The notes under the pieces: model-generated
The model's input: the letters and a program-made list of their open reading frames with translations, nothing else
Databases searched by the model: none
Told to the model about the DNA's origin: nothing
Shown: one piece after another, positions 15,670 to 23,527 of the stretch
Position numbering within the stretch: the stretch's first letter is position 1
Layout: each line of letters begins with the position of its first letter
Origin: CAYJIL01 sp964370235
Lineage (GTDB): Bacteria > Bacteroidota > Bacteroidia > Bacteroidales > Rikenellaceae
Direction of reading: 5' to 3'
NCBI GenBank assembly: GCA_964370235.1
Contig: CAYJIL010000031.1
Location: 1 to 23,527 of the forward strand
Length of the DNA: 23,527 nucleotides
Program-made: the position numbers and the translations under genes

Positions 15670-15978
15670 ATGTTAAAGATGATCAAATCTATACTGCTAG
15701 GTGACTTGTTAAGACACAAAGTGGTAACTAAGCGTGCCCCAGCCATTGCATACATTGCGCTACTAATGATTATCTATATATATAATATATTTTATACACA
15801 TCATAAATATAGACAGATTATTAGGCTCGAGCAAGAGATATCACACCTAGAGGTAATCTCTACAACAATGCAATCGAAAAGGGTGTCGCTAACACGTCAA
15901 AGCTACATTATACAACAGATCGAAAAACGCCAAATCCCCATATTCGAGGGGGAGCAGCCGCCCATCACGATAAAATAG
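15670..15978 (+). CDS. ftsL: FtsL-like cell division protein
   Basis: 102 residues, with a short basic cytoplasmic part, one transmembrane helix (about 24-43, PAIAYIALLMIIYIYNIFY) and a periplasmic coiled-coil segment (46-75, IIRLEQEISHLEVISTTMQS). This bitopic layout and the position between rsmH and ftsI define the Bacteroidota FtsL-like family, part of the FtsQLB divisome complex. Sequence similarity to E. coli FtsL is too low to judge by eye, so the identification rests on topology and gene order. A second ATG at 15679 is also possible. It is 3 nt after rsmH and 9 nt before ftsI. Confidence 0.85.
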   Translation: MLKMIKSILLGDLLRHKVVTKRAPAIAYIALLMIIYIYNIFYTHHKYRQIIRLEQEISHLEVISTTMQSKRVSLTRQSYIIQQIEKRQIPIFEGEQPPITIK

Positions 15979-15987
15979 AGCACTAAA

Positions 15988-18087
15988 ATGGAGAGTAAGA
16001 AAGAAAGAAATAGTATTGCGCAATCTATCCTCACAAGAAGTACTACGCTATATGTGCTTTTTGGGATACTAGCGCTTGCGATAACAGTAAAGATTATCTA
16101 TATTCAGTATGGCCCAACGGGTAATGCTTTGCGAGAGGAGTCCGAGAACTTTAAGAATCGCAGAAATAAACTAATACCTGCCCTTAGAGGTGATATTCTA
16201 TCACATGACGAGCGTACGCTCTCTACCACTATACCCATGTATAATATATATATGGATTTTAAGGCAGGGGGTATGGTTGATTCTATATTCAATAACAATG
16301 TAGACTCTTTGGCATTCTATCTGTCAAACTATTTTGGCGACAGAAGCCAGCGAGAGTACAAAGCACTGCTTGTTAAAGGCAAAGAGGATGGCAGCCGATA
16401 TAAGCGCATCTCGCCACGCAGGGTAAACTACATTGAGCTTAAAAAAATACTCGAATTTCCTATATATAGGCTAGGTCGTAACAAGGGTGGTGTGACTCTC
16501 GACACGCTATTTAAGCGAGAGCTACCACACGGTTCGCTTGCTCGAAGAACCATTGGTCGTGCAAATCTAAATACTGGTTCGATGGTGGGTATCGAGGGTT
16601 ATTTTAACGATATTTTGCGAGGCAAAGATGGTCTCACCAAAACACAAAAGGTGTCGGGTAGCTTTTGGATTCCGATTGATGACCCCGAGAACGTTGACCC
16701 CGAAGATGGTGTAGACATTGTAACTACAATTGATATTGAGGTACAAGATGTTGCCGAGTCTATGCTACGCACACAGCTAACCAAGCACGAGGCTACATGG
16801 GGTACGGCAATATTAATGGAAGTTGCTACGGGCGAGGTGAGGGCAATTGCCAACCTAACTCGCCAAAAAGATGGCAGCTATTTCGAAGACAATAACTATG
16901 CTCTGGCCAAGAAAATGGAGCCCGGTTCTACATGGAAGCTAGTGAGCTCGATTGCACTTCTTGACGATGCAGGCTCGACCCTAGACGAGGTAGTCGAGAC
17001 AGGTAACGGCGTTGAGTATGTTGGTCGTGCCAAGGTAGTAGATACCAAGGCTCATGGTACACTAACACACCGTGAGGCGTTTGAGGTATCATCTAACGTT
17101 GGCTATGCAAAGCTAATTAACAAGTACTATGCTGCTCAGCCCTCAAAGCTAATTAACTACCTAAAAGAGATAGGTATAGACTCTAGGTTTGATGTGCCAA
17201 TTAATGGCGAGGCTACACCAGTTATATATTCGCCCGACGACAAAATATGGAATGGTCTTACACTCACCATGATGTCGTATGGCTATGCGGTTATGATGAC
17301 CCCAATGCACACGCTAGCTATATATAATGCTATTGCGGGCGGTGGTAAGTATGTAGCACCCAAGTTTGTAAAGCGCATCCAAAAAAACGGACAAGTGCTA
17401 CGTGAGTTCGAGACCAAAGTTATTAATCCCCAAATTGCCTCAAAAAAGACTGTAAAAGAGCTTCAAGAGTGTATGGAGGGTGTGGTGAACACTGGTACGG
17501 CTCGCAATATCCTAAAGAACGACAACTATCGAGTTGCTGGTAAGACAGGTACGGCGCAGGTGGCAAAAGGAAAGTATGGCTACTATCACGATGGTGGTAG
17601 AACATACCTTGCAACAATTGTGGGGTATTTCCCTGCCGAGAACCCAGTGTATAGCTGTATTGTTGCTATCGAGACATTCCGCCCCGATGGTTCGGGTAAG
17701 GTATATTATGGTGGTTCGCTATCGGGCCCCGTGTTTAGGGCAATTGCCGACAAGGTATATTCTCAGGCAGTAGACTGGGGAGTGACAGCGCAAAAACCAA
17801 TTTCTACCAAAAAGAAAGTAGCCGTTGCACCCAAAAAGAAAAAGCACAAAGGTCACTTTATTAAGAGTGGCGACAGCCTTTCGTTAGACCTTATTGCAAA
17901 GGAGCTCAAGTTGCGCGAGATCGAGGGGGTGAATATGGCAAATGTCGACACTACTGCTCTTGCAAATGTGGTGGGAATGGGTCTCAAAGACGCTATCTTT
18001 ACGCTCGAAAGCCAAGGCTACCATGTAAAAAGCCAAGGTAGAGGTGTGGTTGATAGTCAATCGATAGAGGCTGGTAGCCAAATTATG
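15988..18087 (+). CDS. ftsI: Division transpeptidase FtsI (PBP3-like) with PASTA, cut by assembly gap
   Basis: 700 residues are visible before the run of N; the 3' end is missing. One transmembrane helix lies at 20-39, the N-terminal pedestal domain at about 50-240 and the transpeptidase domain at about 245-590. Active-site motifs are STWK (314-317, catalytic Ser314), SSN (368-370) and KTG (519-521). A lysine-rich linker (607-622) leads to a C-terminal PASTA domain (about 655-700). It cross-links septal peptidoglycan together with FtsW. Homologs in Bacteroidota end soon after the motif reached here (SQSIEAGSQI), so perhaps only 10-20 codons are lost. The reading frame that resumes after the gap should not be taken as its C-terminus. 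Confidence 0.95.
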
Positions 18088-18187
18088 NNNNNNNNNNNNN
18101 NNNNNNNNNNNNNNNNNNNNNNNNNNNNNNNNNNNNNNNNNNNNNNNNNNNNNNNNNNNNNNNNNNNNNNNNNNNNNNNNNNNNNNN
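18088..18187. other. Assembly gap (exactly 100 N)
   Basis: One hundred undetermined bases. This exact number is the common placeholder for a gap of unknown length, so distances and frame across it cannot be trusted. It interrupts the 3' end of ftsI. Confidence 0.97.
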
Positions 18188-18260
18188 TTTCAAGTCCTAT
18201 TGTAATTGGCTTAAAATATCGGGTTTCGGTTCTTTTATAGGGCAGTGACAAGCTTTATTG

Positions 18261-18301
18261 AGGGGTGGCAAGTGTGCGTGAGTGCTACATTTGCCACCCC
18301 T
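18261..18301 (+). terminator. GC-rich hairpin upstream of pruA, possible terminator
   Basis: Perfect 11-bp stem AGGGGTGGCAA (18261-18271) with TTGCCACCCCT (18291-18301) and a 19-nt loop. The following bases are AT-rich (TGATATATATTC) but not a true U-tract. It most likely ends whatever transcript comes out of the gap; the gene concerned is not visible. The gene-free stretch from the gap to pruA holds this hairpin, an inverted repeat and a promoter; the 73 nt between the gap and the hairpin show nothing I recognise. Confidence 0.55.
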
Positions 18302-18357
18302 TGATATATATTCTGTTGTACTATTTAGCCATAAAATGCAATTTTTTTTAACCCGTT

Positions 18358-18380
18358 AATAATAGATTGCACCTATTATT
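18358..18380. promoter_or_regulatory. Inverted repeat upstream of pruA (candidate operator)
   Basis: Perfect 8-bp arms AATAATAG (18358-18365) and CTATTATT (18373-18380) are separated by 7 nt. The right arm overlaps the first bases of the pruA -33 element. A second, smaller repeat TTAAC-CC-GTTAA (18348-18359) abuts it. The placement suits binding of a dimeric regulator; the arms are AT-rich, so chance is possible. Confidence 0.4.
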
Positions 18381-18409
18381 TGTTATTAATACAAAAAATA
18401 TTAACTTTG
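18379..18409 (+). promoter_or_regulatory. Promoter of the pruA operon
   Basis: TTTG (18379-18382), a 19-nt spacer and TAACTTTG (18402-18409) match the Bacteroidota primary promoter consensus in both boxes and in spacing. This is the best promoter in the window. The -7 box ends 40 nt upstream of the pruA ATG, leaving an AT-rich leader with repeated TTAATAAT units. Confidence 0.75.
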
Positions 18410-18449
18410 AGAATCAGAATTAATAATATTAATAATAAATAACCATAGA

Positions 18450-20075
18450 ATGAATAACGCAATTTACAAGTTTGCAAAGCCAGCAAACGAGCCTGTAAAG
18501 AGCTATGCTCCGGGTTCATTAGAAAAAGAAGAACTACTAAAAGCCCTTTCAGAAATTACTTCAACCCAGTACGACATTCCAATTATTATCGGTGGTAAAG
18601 AGATACGAACAGGAAACACTGCGCCTATCACTATGCCTCACGACCACAAAAACAAGCTGGGAGTCTACCACATTGCTACCGAGACAGAGATTAAGATGGC
18701 AATCGATTGTGCAGTAAAAGCACAAAAAGAGTGGGCTGCAATGCCTTGGGTTGAGCGTGCTACAATTATGATGAGAGCAGCAGAGCTTATTGCTACAAAA
18801 TATCGTTATGTAATGAATGCATCGGTTATGGCTGGTCAAAGCAAAAATGCTTACCAAGCCGAGATTGATGGTGTTTGTGAGCTTATCGACTTCTTGCGTT
18901 TTAATGTACATTTTGCAGGTGAGATCTACACCGATCAACCTATTTCGGACACTGGTGTAATTAACAGAACCGAGTACCGTCCGCTAGAGGGTTTTGTGTT
19001 TACTGTTTCGCCATTTAACTTTACGGCAATTGCTGGTAACCTAAACCTTGCGCCTGTGCTAATGGGTAATGTAACGGTATGGAAACCATCGTCTACGTCT
19101 ATTCTTTCGAACTATTTGGTTATGAAGATATTCCAAGAGGCAGGTGTGCCCGATGGTGTAATTAACTTTGTGCCTAGTAAGGGTTCAGAGGTTGGTAAGA
19201 TTATCTTTGCTAGCCCAGACTTTGCGGGTGTTCACTTTACGGGCTCAACAGCAGTGTTCAACTCGTTCTGGAAGAGCATTGGCGACAATATTGCTAACTA
19301 CAAGACATACCCTCGCATTGTGGGCGAGACTGGTGGTAAGGATTATATTCTTGCACACCCAAGTGCATCGGCTCGTGAGCTAGCTGTGGCTATTGTGAGA
19401 GGTGCGTTCGAGTATCAAGGTCAAAAATGTTCGGCTGCATCGAGAGCATACATTCCTTCATCGCTTTGGGGCGAGGTAAAGGAGCACATTGCACAAATGC
19501 TATCAGAAATTAAGATGGGCGATGTAAAAGACTTTACAAACTTTGTGAATGCTGTAATTGACGAGTCATCGTTCGATAATATCGTATCATATATTGAGGA
19601 TGCAAAGGCTGATGGCGATTGTGAAATCACGTTTGGCGGTGGATATGACAAGAGCGTTGGTTACTTTGTCGAGCCAACTATCATTACAACCAAGAACCCA
19701 AAATCAAAAAGCATGGTTGAGGAGATTTTTGGCCCAGTAATTACTGTATATGTATATGAGGATGCAGATTTTGAGGATGTAATCGTGCTTTGTGATACAT
19801 CTACTCAATATGCACTAACAGGCTCTATCTTCTGTAACGACAGATATGTTCTATCTCAAGCATGCAAAAAACTAAGCCAGAGTGCAGGTAACTTCTACAT
19901 CAACGACAAGCCTACGGGTGCAGTGGTTGGTCAGCAGCCATTTGGTGGTGCACGTGCATCGGGTACTAACGACAAGGCTGGTAGCTACCTAAACCTACTT
20001 CGTTGGACATCTCCACAATCTATTAAAGAGACGCTTGTTTCGCCAGTAGATTATAGCTATCCATTCCACAAGTAA
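18450..20075 (+). CDS. pruA: L-glutamate gamma-semialdehyde dehydrogenase (P5C dehydrogenase)
   Basis: 541 residues of the aldehyde dehydrogenase superfamily, close to the single-domain P5C dehydrogenases. The enzyme oxidises glutamate semialdehyde, derived from proline or ornithine, to glutamate with NAD+. Visible residues are Asn190 in SPFNFTA, Lys212 in WKPS, the general base Glu293 in VGETGGKD and the nucleophile Cys327 in QGQKCSAASR. PFGGARASGTNDKAG near the end is the usual C-terminal signature. No proline dehydrogenase gene is adjacent. It opens the plus-strand group after the gap and has its own strong promoter. The next gene starts 9 nt after its stop codon. Confidence 0.96.
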   Translation: MNNAIYKFAKPANEPVKSYAPGSLEKEELLKALSEITSTQYDIPIIIGGKEIRTGNTAPITMPHDHKNKLGVYHIATETEIKMAIDCAVKAQKEWAAMPWVERATIMMRAAELIATKYRYVMNASVMAGQSKNAYQAEIDGVCELIDFLRFNVHFAGEIYTDQPISDTGVINRTEYRPLEGFVFTVSPFNFTAIAGNLNLAPVLMGNVTVWKPSSTSILSNYLVMKIFQEAGVPDGVINFVPSKGSEVGKIIFASPDFAGVHFTGSTAVFNSFWKSIGDNIANYKTYPRIVGETGGKDYILAHPSASARELAVAIVRGAFEYQGQKCSAASRAYIPSSLWGEVKEHIAQMLSEIKMGDVKDFTNFVNAVIDESSFDNIVSYIEDAKADGDCEITFGGGYDKSVGYFVEPTIITTKNPKSKSMVEEIFGPVITVYVYEDADFEDVIVLCDTSTQYALTGSIFCNDRYVLSQACKKLSQSAGNFYINDKPTGAVVGQQPFGGARASGTNDKAGSYLNLLRWTSPQSIKETLVSPVDYSYPFHK

Positions 20076-20084
20076 ACTAGGGCA

Positions 20085-20498
20085 ATGCTAAAGCATACAA
20101 TAGAGATAAGGGTGAGGTACCCCGAAGTAGACAGAATGGGTTTTTTGTTTCATGGCCACTATATGACCTACTTTGATAGTGCTCGCAATGAATTTATGCG
20201 TGCGCTGGGTGTCAGTAACTTAGACTTTGAAGAGAGCGGGATAATGTTTCCCGTTCTCTCTATTGATATTAAGTACCTAAAGGCTGCACATTACGATGAC
20301 CTGTTAAGGATTGAGACTACGCTTGTCGAGGTTAAGGGTATAAAGATTATCTTTCATCACGAGGTGTTCAACCCAGCTGGCGAGCTAATTAACAAGGCAG
20401 ATGTAATGCTAACCTTTATGGACAGAGACAGCAAGAGCGCAATGCGCCCTCCTGCTAAATTTAAAGAACTGTTAAATTCTAAAATTGGTGATAAGTAG
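20085..20498 (+). CDS. YbgC-type hotdog acyl-CoA thioesterase
   Basis: 137 residues, the normal size of a 4HBT hotdog-fold thioesterase. The N-terminal motif RYPEVDRMGFLFHGHYMTYF (9-28) contains the catalytic Asp and the H-G-x-Y pattern of the YbgC group, followed by DSARNEFMRALG. Such enzymes cleave acyl-CoA thioesters in the cytosol; in Proteobacteria YbgC is tied to the Tol-Pal system, but no tol genes are here. The exact substrate is unknown. The end overlaps the start of the next gene, so the two are probably coupled in translation. Confidence 0.9.
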   Translation: MLKHTIEIRVRYPEVDRMGFLFHGHYMTYFDSARNEFMRALGVSNLDFEESGIMFPVLSIDIKYLKAAHYDDLLRIETTLVEVKGIKIIFHHEVFNPAGELINKADVMLTFMDRDSKSAMRPPAKFKELLNSKIGDK

Positions 20499-21690
20499 AG
20501 TATTAGTCATTGAGTTTTTGAGAAAGAGTATTGGTTTACTCTTTTTGTTTTCGGCAGCAGTCAAGAGCATAGACCCCATGGGGACAGCCATTAAACTATC
20601 GGAGTATCTAACGGCTTTTGGGTTAGATATATTCTCCGACATGGCTATGCCTATGGCTATATTGCTGTGTGCTAGCGAAATGCTCATTGCTCTAGCACTA
20701 CTTATGGGCATATATAGGAGGCTATCCATTTGGGCGGCCTCCATCTTTATCTTTGCCTTTACCATTCTTACTCTTTATATCTACCTATACAGCCCAGTCG
20801 AAGATTGTGGTTGTTTTGGCGATGCTATCAAAATATCGAACGGTGCTACCTTTGCCAAGAACATACTATTCTCGGTAATGTGCCTAGTGGTTTTGCGTAG
20901 CAGAACAGACAAAAAGCAAGCCAGCAAAAGCAGATTTGCTAGCACACTTATAGCACTATTGCTATCGTTTGGAATACCAATCTATTCGTGGTTATATCTT
21001 CCGCCTACCGACTTTTTGCCATATAATATAGGTGTAGATATTGTTGAAGACCTATCAAGAGAGCGACAGTCGAGCGAATATGAAACGGTGCTTATATACA
21101 AAGATCTTGTAGATGGGGGCGAGCGAGAGTTTGCTGTGGATGACACAACATGGTATGATACCTCTCGATGGGAGTATGTCGATACTCGTAGTACGCTAAT
21201 TAAAGAGGGTGATAGTAGTGGTATTTTGTCGTTTAATATTGTTGATAGCGATGGTGTAAATCGTTTTGACGACCTTATCGCTACGCCACAAAATGCACTT
21301 GCTATTATTATTGGTGCACAGCCACAAGGCTCTGCGCTAGAGAAGCTAGTTTCGTTGATTGAGACAGCCCAGCAGTGTGATTACAAGGTATTTGCCATTA
21401 CTTCGCTATCGCACCAAGAAGTTGCAGAGTGGGTTCCACAGCTAAGTGGGCAGGTGTATAGCATGGACGAGACACAAATTAAATCGATACTAAGAGCCCC
21501 TAATGGCTACTTGCTACTAGAAAGCGGTGTTATTAAGGCAAAAAAGAGGCTCGAAACAAGCCCTGCGGTTGATTCGTGCCAACAGTTACAAGAGCTTAAA
21601 GCGAGTGATAATAGGTTGTCTATATATTTACTTATTACTATCGCTATTTTTATCATAGGAATCGTCACCTCATTTAAAAGCAAGAGATAA
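20488..21690 (+). CDS. DoxX/MauE-like membrane protein, BT_3928 family type
   Basis: About 400 residues. The N-terminal half has four predicted membrane segments (about 14-27, 55-78, 82-102, 122-138) with the motif EDCGCFGDA (two cysteines at about 107 and 109) typical of MauE/DoxX-like proteins. A fifth helix lies near 152-172. A soluble, probably periplasmic domain (about 180-375) follows, and a last helix (about 382-397) precedes the basic end SFKSKR. The layout matches the Bacteroidota proteins called the BT_3928 family, whose function is unknown; relatives act in quinone-linked or thiol redox steps. No ATG is available near the start; GTG 20488 (or TTG 20485) overlaps the thioesterase stop codon. 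The next gene overlaps by 1 nt. Confidence 0.75.
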   Translation: MISRVLVIEFLRKSIGLLFLFSAAVKSIDPMGTAIKLSEYLTAFGLDIFSDMAMPMAILLCASEMLIALALLMGIYRRLSIWAASIFIFAFTILTLYIYLYSPVEDCGCFGDAIKISNGATFAKNILFSVMCLVVLRSRTDKKQASKSRFASTLIALLLSFGIPIYSWLYLPPTDFLPYNIGVDIVEDLSRERQSSEYETVLIYKDLVDGGEREFAVDDTTWYDTSRWEYVDTRSTLIKEGDSSGILSFNIVDSDGVNRFDDLIATPQNALAIIIGAQPQGSALEKLVSLIETAQQCDYKVFAITSLSHQEVAEWVPQLSGQVYSMDETQIKSILRAPNGYLLLESGVIKAKKRLETSPAVDSCQQLQELKASDNRLSIYLLITIAIFIIGIVTSFKSKR

Positions 21691-22796
21691 TGATTAAGAA
21701 ATTGTTTGCTTTGCTACTACTTGTAGTGCCTTATGTTGTTGTAGCACAAAGTGCTAAAAAAAAAGAACGAGAGCGAGATTACAGTAACCACAGCACCAAT
21801 CAATCGTGGGTTGTGGCAAAAGATGCTACCAAGGATATTACCTCAATATCTTATGTAACAAGGCGTAATGCCGATATTGTTACGTTTAAAAAAGGAGACG
21901 ATGCCGACTCTTTGAATATGGTAGTAGGGTTGACGAGCAAGAAAAAGGGTGCTCAAAAGACCATTGCACTATATTCAAAGAATGGTGCACGCCTAGTTAG
22001 TAATCAAAGTAACCGAGAGTCGCCCAACCTAGTTATATTGAGTTATGGCGATAAGCTATCATCTACCATTGTGTCGCAAGACGATGGTGTAAGTTGGAGT
22101 TATAATATCAGCCGAGTACCTTACCGAATGGGAGAGGTTGATGGTTTTTTGACCGACAAGAAAGAGACAAACTACTACACTTTTTTTAGTGATGTGCAAG
22201 GGCATTTGCTTGCCTCGGCTCGCACACACTCGGTAATATATGAGATAAGTTCCGATAATGGCGGCTACTCGTGGAGCTTGCCCAAAGTGGCAGTTAAGCA
22301 TAACCTAATGAGTGTTAGCAACCCATGTGTTACGATGAGCAAAAACTCTAAGTATCGCTACATTATGGTGATGCAGGGCAATGACTATATTCCATATATT
22401 AGTTATAAGAGTAGGATCGATGACAATTGGAAATATCCAGTTAGCATGGATGCTGGCTTTAGGGGCGATATGCACAAAGTATTGATAAATAACGACAAAG
22501 TATATGTTCTCTTTAGAGAGCGTGATACTAGTGGCGAGAGTGGCAAAATTGTCCTTTGGCGAGGCGGACTCAAGGAGTATGTAAAGCAAATAAAGGGAGA
22601 TAAGAGATATGTAATAACTTCGGAGCAAGTAGATAACAGCTCTCTGGGTTATGACGACATGGATATAGTGCTATCGAGCAGTGGCGAGATAATTGTGCTA
22701 TGTTCGACAAAATGGGAAGAGGGTAGCCCTGCATATTTGAAGGCGATAAGGATACCGTTTAATGACAAGAAATCAAATAAAACTAAGAATAAATAA
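21690..22796 (+). CDS. Secreted sialidase-like (Asp-box) beta-propeller protein, function unknown
   Basis: 368 residues with a signal peptide (MIKKLFALLLLVVPYVVVAQ, cleavage near residue 20). The mature protein has Asp-box motifs of BNR/sialidase folds: SQDDGVSW (129-136) fits SxDxGxxW exactly, and SSDNGGYSW (187-195) fits with one extra residue. The strand-rich remainder suggests a five- or six-bladed propeller. I do not see the FRIP motif of active bacterial sialidases, so it may be a binding or structural propeller or a distant glycosidase. It is exported, probably to the periplasm or cell surface. The start overlaps the upstream stop (TAATG), and the GIN gene follows after 8 nt. Confidence 0.65.
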   Translation: MIKKLFALLLLVVPYVVVAQSAKKKERERDYSNHSTNQSWVVAKDATKDITSISYVTRRNADIVTFKKGDDADSLNMVVGLTSKKKGAQKTIALYSKNGARLVSNQSNRESPNLVILSYGDKLSSTIVSQDDGVSWSYNISRVPYRMGEVDGFLTDKKETNYYTFFSDVQGHLLASARTHSVIYEISSDNGGYSWSLPKVAVKHNLMSVSNPCVTMSKNSKYRYIMVMQGNDYIPYISYKSRIDDNWKYPVSMDAGFRGDMHKVLINNDKVYVLFRERDTSGESGKIVLWRGGLKEYVKQIKGDKRYVITSEQVDNSSLGYDDMDIVLSSSGEIIVLCSTKWEEGSPAYLKAIRIPFNDKKSNKTKNK

Positions 22797-22804
22797 TTTA
22801 AACT

Positions 22805-23503
22805 ATGAAGAGAATCATTTTAGCACTGCTTGCTGTGGTGACAGCAACAACAGTGATGGCTCAAACAAGCCTAAACTCAAAAATTTCGGATGTTGAATCA
22901 ATAAAGGTTTCGGGCAACCTAAAGGTGACTCTTGTTAAGAGTGACGATCCATACTTTAATCTTGTATTAGAGAATACCAACGAGGAGAATGTTGACTGGA
23001 GTATTTCTAACAACCAGCTATCGGTTAGGCTAAAGCAGCCACTAACTGTTGGTGGTAATAAGATTGTTGGCAAAGGTGAGCTAACGATTGGTTATGATGT
23101 CGATCAGCTAGATGAGGTTATTACATCGGCTAAGGCAGAACTTTTTCACGATGGTGTTTATAAGGGTAAGCAGCTAACAATTGATGCTAGCTCTAACTCT
23201 GTTGTAGCGATGGAGGTAAAGGTTTATAGTCTTGATATTAAAGCAGGTGGTGGTGCAACTACATCGATTACTGGTGCTGCCGATATTATTTCGATAAACG
23301 GTGCGTCTAATGCCTCTGTAAATACTGTTGCTATGGCTTGTGAAGCTGCTACGGTTAAGACTAGCACTAATGCTGAGTGTTATGTGACAGCTACAAAGAA
23401 GCTTGATTTGAAAGCTAGTACTAATTCTAAGATATATTATAAGGGTGAGCCAGAGGTTTTGACTTCTAATGCTAGTAGCTTTGCTCTTATCGAAGGGTTT
23501 TAA
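22805..23503 (+). CDS. Head GIN domain (DUF2807) secreted protein
   Basis: 232 residues with a signal peptide (MKRIILALLAVVTATTVMAQ, cleavage after about residue 20). The rest resembles the head GIN domain (DUF2807), a right-handed beta-helix of short repeated strands: VESIKVSGNLKVTLVKSDDP near the start, then repeated Ser/Thr/Asn/Ala-rich strands such as LTIDASSNSVV and SINGASNASV. The domain is very common in Bacteroidota envelopes; it has been suggested to bind polymers or adhere, but no activity is established. It is the last gene of the pruA-headed series, 8 nt after the Asp-box gene, and the window ends 24 nt after its stop codon. Confidence 0.85.
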   Translation: MKRIILALLAVVTATTVMAQTSLNSKISDVESIKVSGNLKVTLVKSDDPYFNLVLENTNEENVDWSISNNQLSVRLKQPLTVGGNKIVGKGELTIGYDVDQLDEVITSAKAELFHDGVYKGKQLTIDASSNSVVAMEVKVYSLDIKAGGGATTSITGAADIISINGASNASVNTVAMACEAATVKTSTNAECYVTATKKLDLKASTNSKIYYKGEPEVLTSNASSFALIEGF

Positions 23504-23527
23504 TAGCGGTAATATGTTTTACCACCT

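Noticed and set aside
18188..18240. Open frame after the gap that could be read as the FtsI C-terminus
   Set aside because: The gap size is probably arbitrary, so frame continuity is meaningless, and the translated residues do not look like the end of a PASTA domain.
23508..23523. Short repeat GGTAA/TTACC after the GIN gene as a terminator
   Set aside because: Only 5 bp of stem and the window ends there, so it cannot be judged.

Overview
The window looks like a chromosomal segment of a Bacteroidales-type member of the phylum Bacteroidota, with moderate GC judged by eye in the low forties. The evidence is the gene content: a putative glycine-lipid synthesis pair (glsA-glsB), an FtsL-like plus FtsI-PASTA division cluster, a head GIN domain protein, a BT_3928-like DoxX protein and a fused aspartokinase/homoserine dehydrogenase. 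Several genes also have upstream boxes matching the Bacteroidota promoter consensus (TTG or TTTG, about 19 nt, then TAnnTTTG). CTA is used freely for leucine and the tetranucleotide CTAG is common, which is unusual for bacteria.

From 31 to 14662 every gene is on the minus strand. Read in the direction of transcription (from high to low coordinates) the groups are: (i) glsA-glsB-rnhB, a lipid acyltransferase pair coupled to ribonuclease HII, closed by a 14-bp terminator; (ii) thrA, a K+/H+-type antiporter, a three-PASTA membrane protein, rluD and then der, tightly packed or overlapping up to der and closed by a 12-bp terminator; (iii) gmd-fcl, which make GDP-L-fucose, followed 12 nt later by a lipoprotein of peptidase family M81; (iv) a small DUF4878-like lipoprotein; (v) a small outer-membrane beta-barrel.

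At about 14.7 kb transcription diverges. On the plus strand rsmH-ftsL-ftsI form the start of the division and cell-wall cluster, but ftsI runs into a run of exactly 100 N (18088-18187), most likely an assembly gap of unknown length. The expected next gene, murE, is not seen after it. Beyond the gap come a hairpin, an inverted repeat, a well-formed promoter and then pruA, a YbgC-type thioesterase, a DoxX/MauE-like membrane protein, a secreted Asp-box (sialidase-like) protein and a head GIN domain protein, spaced 1-9 nt apart or overlapping, so probably one operon.

Most genes are recognisable housekeeping or envelope genes. I see no CRISPR array, prophage, insertion sequence, tRNA or rRNA, and no clear new defence or mobile system. 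The most interesting unexplained signals are regulatory DNA: a 9-bp inverted repeat wrapped around the gmd promoter, an 8-bp inverted repeat touching the pruA promoter, and three ATTAACC repeats at exact 22-bp multiples in front of thrA. The less understood genes are the lipidated M81 protein and the last three genes of the plus-strand operon.
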